From Aspidiotus rigidus (Eukaryota; Arthropoda; Insecta; Hemiptera; Diaspididae), in assembly GCA_035079385.1 (NCBI GenBank), contig JAVHKY010000054.1, positions 18,642,001 through 18,706,000 of the forward strand: a stretch of 64,000 bases of DNA, written 5' to 3'. The notes below the pieces were generated by a model, which saw only the letters and a program-made list of their open reading frames with translations, was not told the origin of the DNA and made no database searches. Below, piece by piece: positions 59,226-64,000 of the stretch; within the stretch, counting starts at the first letter, position 1; every line of letters starts with the position of its first letter. Both the position numbers and the translations under genes were made by a program.

Positions 59226-59735
59226 CCTTACTCCTTGGTGATAAAAAGATCAAGAAAATTCGTCTCTTTCTTATCGATTTCCTTGGTAAAGTTGATAGTG
59301 AGAAACAGGTCGTTCAAGAAGTGAAGAAAATCGTGGAGATGGGTAGTGGACTCGTTCACAGACAAAGATTGTCGTTGACTTAGGGCCCGAGCCAATTCGG
59401 TAGAGAACCTCCCTAGAAAATGGAGACTGACCCAACGCAATCTACGATCACGGATCATGTCTCGGTGGAGGGAGGTGGTGGAATCAAGGCTTTTCCTCTG
59501 AACCACCGCCTCAACATCAACACTGACACCATTCACTCTAGCCAGGTGTTGTATAGTCGGCAAATCTTTTTTCAAAGCAGCCTGACTCAAAGGAAAGCGA
59601 GTCAATCTGTGAACTAAACTGTTAAAAGCTGCTAACTTATGAGCAACATCAGGATAGAATGACGCTCCGCGGACTAAAACATCGGTCTTAGCATCTTTTC
59701 TGTATGGTTTTAATACCCAGAAAGTTTGTGCCGAG
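59225..59735 (-). mobile_element. Penelope-like element fragment with permuted order
   Basis: The minus-strand frame 59764-59228 is open. It first encodes the late RT part (WVLKPYRKDAKTDVLVRG, HKLAAFNSLVHRLTRFPLS, RDRRLRWVSLHFLG) and only then an earlier part (LHDFLHFLNDLFLTINFTKE, ETNFLDLFITKE). In every other PLE here the NFLDL segment precedes the YRK..TDVLV segment. The fragment is therefore circularly permuted, as expected if it spans the junction of two head-to-tail copies. It belongs to a sister subfamily of the adjoining plus-strand copy, with clearly different residues. Confidence 0.8.
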
Positions 59736-59984
59736 AAAGTCCGCAATAACCCCCTCGCCCGCATGAGTAATAAATTGGAAGGAGTGATTCAAGGTTTAAA
59801 GAGGAAGATTAAAGAGGGTGATTTAATCGTCACTAAGGCGGACAAGGGAAATGCTGTTGTGGTGATGGAGAAATCCGCCTATTCTTCCAAGGTCCACGAG
59901 GTCCTCCAGCAGTGTGGTGCTAAAGAGAGTGAGGATTTCAGCTTCCCGAAGCACGTCAGGAGTGTCATCAACAGGAGTGAGGCT
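59736..59984 (+). mobile_element. Penelope-like element, 5' part (before nested insertion)
   Basis: ATG at 59763 opens SNKLEGVIQGLKRK and TKADKGNAVVVMEKSAY, identical in layout to 8443 onward but without the TAG found there. The 5' border 'agtccgcaataacccc' is shared with the copy at 8.4 kb. The frame is cut at 59984 by the nested insertion and resumes at 60528. Confidence 0.85.
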
Positions 59985-60527
59985 TAAACGAAAAAACGAA
60001 TACTCCAAGGGGAGAGTAAACAAATGCAAACCGCAGAAAATAAAAACGAAGGGAGCGCTTTCGGTTAAACAACCATCTTCAAACCTGAAATGAAAGCAAC
60101 TGACGAACGAATGAGAAGGAAGAGGTATTAAGATCGTCCGAACGAGAAATCACGGTGTGAATCATAAACCTGTTCGATCAAGCCATCTTCCGGAATATAC
60201 GAGTTGAGTATAGTGATACCGTCAGTGTTGAGGTGACGCAGTATCTCTATATTCTCGAGGGCGATACGTTTACGGTAGGAATTCTCCTTATGGAGGAGCT
60301 TTTCGGATCCCTCGCGGAAGCTGTGGCCACTGTTAATCAAATGATCAGCGAAAGCTGACTCCCCTAAGCGTCCCTTCTTCCAAGACTTCAGGTGCTCAGC
60401 TACTCTAACTTTCATCTGGCGGCTGGTCTCACCAATATAAAAGCCTGTTTACTCTCCCCTTGGAGTATTCGCTTTTTCGTTTATGATGGATAGCCGTAAC
60501 CTTAAGGAACGGATTCGTTTAGTTTAA
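59985..60527 (-). mobile_element. Nested 543-bp Penelope-like insertion with 12-bp TSD
   Basis: Flanked by 'aggagtgaggct' at 59973-59984 and 60528-60539. The homologous uninterrupted sequence at 8.67 kb serves as the empty site. The insert carries, on the minus strand, the C-terminal nuclease part (60415-60128: RVAEHLKSWKKG, FADHLINSGH, to SHRDFSFGRS) truncated upstream of YIGETS. Its ends contain 37-bp inverted repeats (59985-60021 and 60447-60483, one mismatch), followed on the right by an inverted piece of PLE 3' tail. This is the inverted-end structure known for 5'-truncated PLE insertions. Confidence 0.88.
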
Positions 60528-62226
60528 GGAGTGAGGCTATTATCAAGACTCCTGCTATGAAAAAAACCCTCCTTGTTCCTAACCCCACACCCCCCTCCTC
60601 TACGGGCTGCCTAAAGTGCATGAGAACAATATCCCGATGCGACCCGTTGTTTCTTTCGTCTCCTCCCCCACTTACCTCCTTGCCAAATTCCTTGACCGAT
60701 GGTTCAAAAATCGCATTGATTTTGAATCTCCTCATTCGGTTTTGAATTCGGCCTCTTTAACTGATGTCCTGAAGGGTGTAAGTCTTCCCCCGGGAACGAC
60801 CATCTGCCCGATTGATGTTGTTGGTTTGTTCCCGAATATTCCCAAGGCTGCTACCATCCAGCGGATGGGTGAGCTACTCGTCAGAGCCAACATTCCTCAC
60901 AATGAGGGAATTTTTGGATCTTCTGAATACCTGCTGGTCCCCTAACTACTGCAAATTTGAAGGGAAATTTTTCGAGTTCCCTGATGAAGTAGGGATCTCT
61001 ATTGGATCACCTTTAGGCTCTCTTATCTCCGAAGTTTTCATGTCTAAGTTTGAACTTGACCTTTTTTCCTCGAACCAGGTGTTACTTAATCATATTCACT
61101 GTTGGCACAGGTACGTTGATGACGTTCTATGTACCTGGACTGGTCACCCAGATCTCCTTGGTGAGTTTCTGAGGTATCTCAATTCCTGGTACCCCTCCAT
61201 CAAATTTACGTTGGAAATAGGGGTATTTTCCATTAACTTTTTGGATTTATCGATCTCTATTATAGACGGTATCCATGAGTTTGGAATTCACAGGAAAGAT
61301 ACTAAGACCGATGTTTTAGTCCACGGTGGTTCGTTCGGTCCTGTTGCTCACAAGATGGCTGCATTTCATAGCCTAGTTCACAGACTGACCCGTATTCCGT
61401 TGAGTCAGTCTGCTTTTAAGAAAGAAGTACTCACAATAAAACACCTGGCTAGAGTGAATGGGGTCAATGTCGACGTTGACGTGATGGTTCTGAGGAAATT
61501 TACAAGGAGCATTCTTGATTCCACCACCTCCCTCCCCCGAGACATGATCCGTGATCGCCGGTTGCGTTGGATCAGTCTCCCTTTTCTGGGGAAGTTCTCC
61601 CCGTTTGGCTTCAGACCCGCGTTCTACAACCCTACGACAGTTGAGGGGTTGCTTGTGAGACTGAAGGACCCCATACCCATTGATGAGAGGAGTGGTGTTT
61701 ATAAGTTGGAATGAGGGGATTGTGGAGGCTTTTATATTGGTGAGACCAGCCGCCAAATGAAAGTTAGAGTAGCTGAGCACCTGAAGTCTTGGGAGAAGGG
61801 ACGCTTAGGGGAGTCAGCTTTTGCTGATCATTTGATAAACAATGGCCACAGCTTCCGTAAGGGATCCGAAAAGCTCCTCCATGAGGAGAATTCGTATCGA
61901 AAGCGCATCGCCCTCGAGTATATAGAGATAATGCGTCATCGCAACACTGAAGGTATCACTGTACTCAACTCGTTCATTCCGGAAGATGGCCTGATCGAAC
62001 TGGTCTATGATTCACACCGTGACTTCTCGTTTAGCCAATCTTAATACCTTGTTCTTCTCCTCCGTTCGTCAGTTGCTTTCATTTCAGGCTTGAAGATGGT
62101 TTATTAACCGAAAGCGCTCGTCGTCTTGTATTTTCTGCGGTTTGCAAGGTTTACTCCCCCTTCGGAGTATTCGTCTTTTCGCGTTTATTATGGATAGCCG
62201 TAACTTAGAGGAACGGATTCGTTTAA
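60528..62226 (+). mobile_element. Penelope-like element, main body (after nested insertion)
   Basis: Continues RT from 59984: PMRPVVSFVSSPTYLLAKFLDRW, PIDVVGLFPNIP, then a 5-bp deletion near 60906 (compare 'gagcttcaggaat' in the 9 kb copy) shifts the frame. Next come GSPLGSLISEVFM, HRYVDDVLCTW and NFLDLSISI, an in-frame loss near 61600, and the nuclease start GVYKLE. A TGA at 61712-61714 replaces the Cys codon, after which YIGETSRQMKVRVAEHLK and FADHLINNGH continue to TAA near 62042. The 3' tail with 'gaagatggtttattaaccga' and the 'cttcggagtattcg' hairpin ends near 62226. Confidence 0.88.
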
Positions 62227-62440
62227 TTTTTCCCCCTCCTGTCATACATAGCTCGAGAGTCGAAATTTTTCCAAGTCCCTCTGCTATCATATATGGCTCG
62301 AGAGACGAAATTTTTCCAAGTCCCCCTCCTATCATATATGGCTCGAGAGTCGAAATTTTTCCAAGTTTTTTGCTGGACGGCGCACGGCAAATTTCTCAAA
62401 AAGCCTCCCATAAAACAGGTGCCCTGTTAAAAAGACACAA
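62227..62440. repeat. Three-copy tandem repeat plus dispersed repeat
   Basis: A unit of about 50 bp ('tatcatatatggctcgagag' then 'cgaaatttttccaagt') repeats three times from 62228 to 62367. Single related copies occur near 3500 and at 12780-12860. The following 'gcaaatttctcaaaaagcc' stretch (62370-62435) matches 4750-4815. Apparent ORFs on either strand are repeat translations. Confidence 0.75.
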
Positions 62441-63351
62441 AACATGATCTTTATTTCTTTTGCTTTGGTAGAATGGTTCTTTTCTTCGCTCTTTCTCTTT
62501 TCGAAATCACGACCAGCCCAATCACATTTTAAATTTAGGACTGTGGATCATCCACGTTGTTCACTTTATGCATTTTGAGCTTGCCTTCTACGTCGTCCTG
62601 ATTGAATTGGGGAGCGACTTTCGTATTTTAAAAAAGAAACGTTTGCTTAGCTGATTTTTTTTCTATAACTATTATTTCCTTTATCTATTCCTCTTTAATG
62701 TAGTTCGTTAATTTGTTTTGTTTTGTTTTGTTTTTTTCTTTTCATTGATATCAGTTTGCCTAAGCCTACTCGTTTTTTCGATTTTATTACATAGGGGAGA
62801 AAAAGTATGAACTAGGCATTACCTATATCTTCTCATTCATATCGATTTTTTTTTTATTCATTTGAATTTGCTCTTCACCTGACTTAATATTTACATTTTG
62901 ATTCTATGAGTAACGAACACTGAAAATGAATCATAATTAATGCGAATTTATTTTTAAAACAGTAGGTACGATGAACTCTGTAGTACCTATATATTGAGGC
63001 ACATAGGCATAGATGGCAAAATTGTTGTCAGCGTCCCTTCCCAGAAAAAAACAATTTACACAAGACATTTTTTTTTACGTAAAATTTCTTCCTAATATTT
63101 ACCTATCATCTCTTGAAAATGCTTGTTAGCCTATAAAAAATTCACTTGAGAATACGAGTAACTCGGAAAAATTTATTTTTCCGGTATAGCTGTGACGTTG
63201 AGTACTCAGTCAAATTTTACGAAGAATTCTAGGTTCCTCATTTCAAATAGTTGTTCCGTACATTGTCAAACGTGTTCACATTTTATTGGTACCGAACATT
63301 ATTCAGAAACCTGTTGCCAGACATCTAAGTTAATTGCATCCACCCATACTT
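62441..63351. other. No gene recognised
   Basis: A/T-rich with a 'tttgttttgttttgtttt' run near 62715. If the minus-strand gene at 63352-63985 has further exons they may lie here, but I cannot define any. Confidence 0.45.
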
Positions 63352-63985
63352 TCACAAAGATAACACGCTGAACGTATTTCCAATTATTGCTGCAAGGATG
63401 AAATTTACCTCGACGTTTCTCTTTGAATGAAAAAACAGAATGCTGCGCAAAACGACATTGTGAAATCGGTACTTCAGAATATCCTGGCTAGTATAATACC
63501 AAAATGGGAATAACGCCACTCTTTTGTACTCCGCTGATCCTAACATGAGACCGGGAATTTCCATCACAATGAAGTTGCGAAGAAAGTTGGTATCCGATTC
63601 CTACTTCTCACCGGGTGGCAATACTGACTTCGCCAATAAGTTCCACCCGATTTCGAGTGCGTACCGACCGTGGTGTTCGAAGTTCGATTAAAAATCGCTT
63701 ACTAATTTTGTCGTACGATAAACAAACCTCTCGGCTGGACGTTTCAAATAGGTCCTGCTTCTTTGAAGGTACACCTGTGTACTTGTTTTGTTTGAATCGT
63801 TGATGAAAGGGTATTTTACCTGTTGGAGATATCCGAGTCTGTTTAAAACGTCCCACTAATAGGCCTGTTTTTACGAAGCTTCTAGAGAAGTTGAAATCGT
63901 ATTTTTCAGAAAATACATTCAGCTTTTCAAAAAGTCTCGTGTGAACAGTTTCTCGCGAATCCCAGAAGAAATTAAAATTTGTCAA
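63352..63985 (-). CDS. Partial unidentified minus-strand gene
   Basis: Two coding-like blocks lie in different frames. The upstream one (63985-63608, about 125 codons, running to the window edge) contains FSEKYDFNFSRSFVKTGLL and RTRNRVELIGEVSIATR. The downstream one (about 63565-63406) contains MEIPGLMLGSAEYKRVALFP and FHNVVLRSILFFHSKRNVE and ends at a donor-like GAG-GTAAAT. Composition is protein-like in both, with dense basic and aromatic residues. They overlap too closely for a normal intron (about 45 nt), so either a frameshift or very short introns separate them; 'caacag-gtaaaat' and 'acacag-gtgtac' inside the first block are possible sites. No family recognised. Confidence 0.35.
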
Positions 63986-64000
63986 CTTCTATTAGTTGCT

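Overview
This window is eukaryotic nuclear DNA, most likely from an arthropod and probably an insect. It has short GT-AG introns, an AT-rich background, a tRNA-derived SINE, I-clade-type LINEs with RNase H, and Penelope-like elements (PLEs) carrying GIY-YIG endonucleases. Codon context and repeat families would suit a sap-feeding hemipteran, but I cannot prove the lineage from sequence alone.

Only two host genes can be reconstructed with confidence. The first is an 18-exon minus-strand gene (43342-48294) for an M16-family zinc metallopeptidase of the C05D11.1-like type, about 1031 residues, with the HxxEH site intact. The second is a 3-exon plus-strand gene (51503-52388) for a 211-residue protein ending in an FHA domain. 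Weaker coding signals are a decaying C2H2 zinc-finger array (1-1130), a possible terminal exon (50202-50397), a partial minus-strand gene at the right edge (63352-63985), and several small AT-rich intronless ORFs with a virus-gene look (21678-22454, 29736-29906, 30172-30543, 36681-38062).

The rest is dominated by mobile DNA. 1.3-5 kb: fragments of a minus-strand LINE, two small inverted-repeat elements and a 1.2 kb foldback palindrome. 7.6-10.3 kb: an inverted pair of PLE copies. 10.4-13.3 kb: a second, related foldback palindrome and another LINE remnant. 15.0-17.9 kb: a nearly intact PLE bounded by 127-bp direct repeats, with a type I hammerhead ribozyme fold across the downstream repeat. 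18.9-21.3 kb: a perfect 40-bp-arm palindrome and a duplicated block. 21.8-25.2 kb: a SINE with a 16-bp target duplication inside a small ORF, followed directly by a 2.7 kb RT/RNase H LINE. 33.7-34.6 kb: a PLE relic. 39.9-41.4 kb: a third inverted-repeat array. 55.0-57.8 kb: a GC-rich insertion. 58.7-62.4 kb: a minisatellite leading into a nested PLE cluster in which one PLE has inserted into another with a 12-bp duplication.

The genes do not form a shared pathway. The coherent biological story is the PLE/ribozyme system and the repeated creation of long hairpin-forming DNA beside ordinary single-copy genes.
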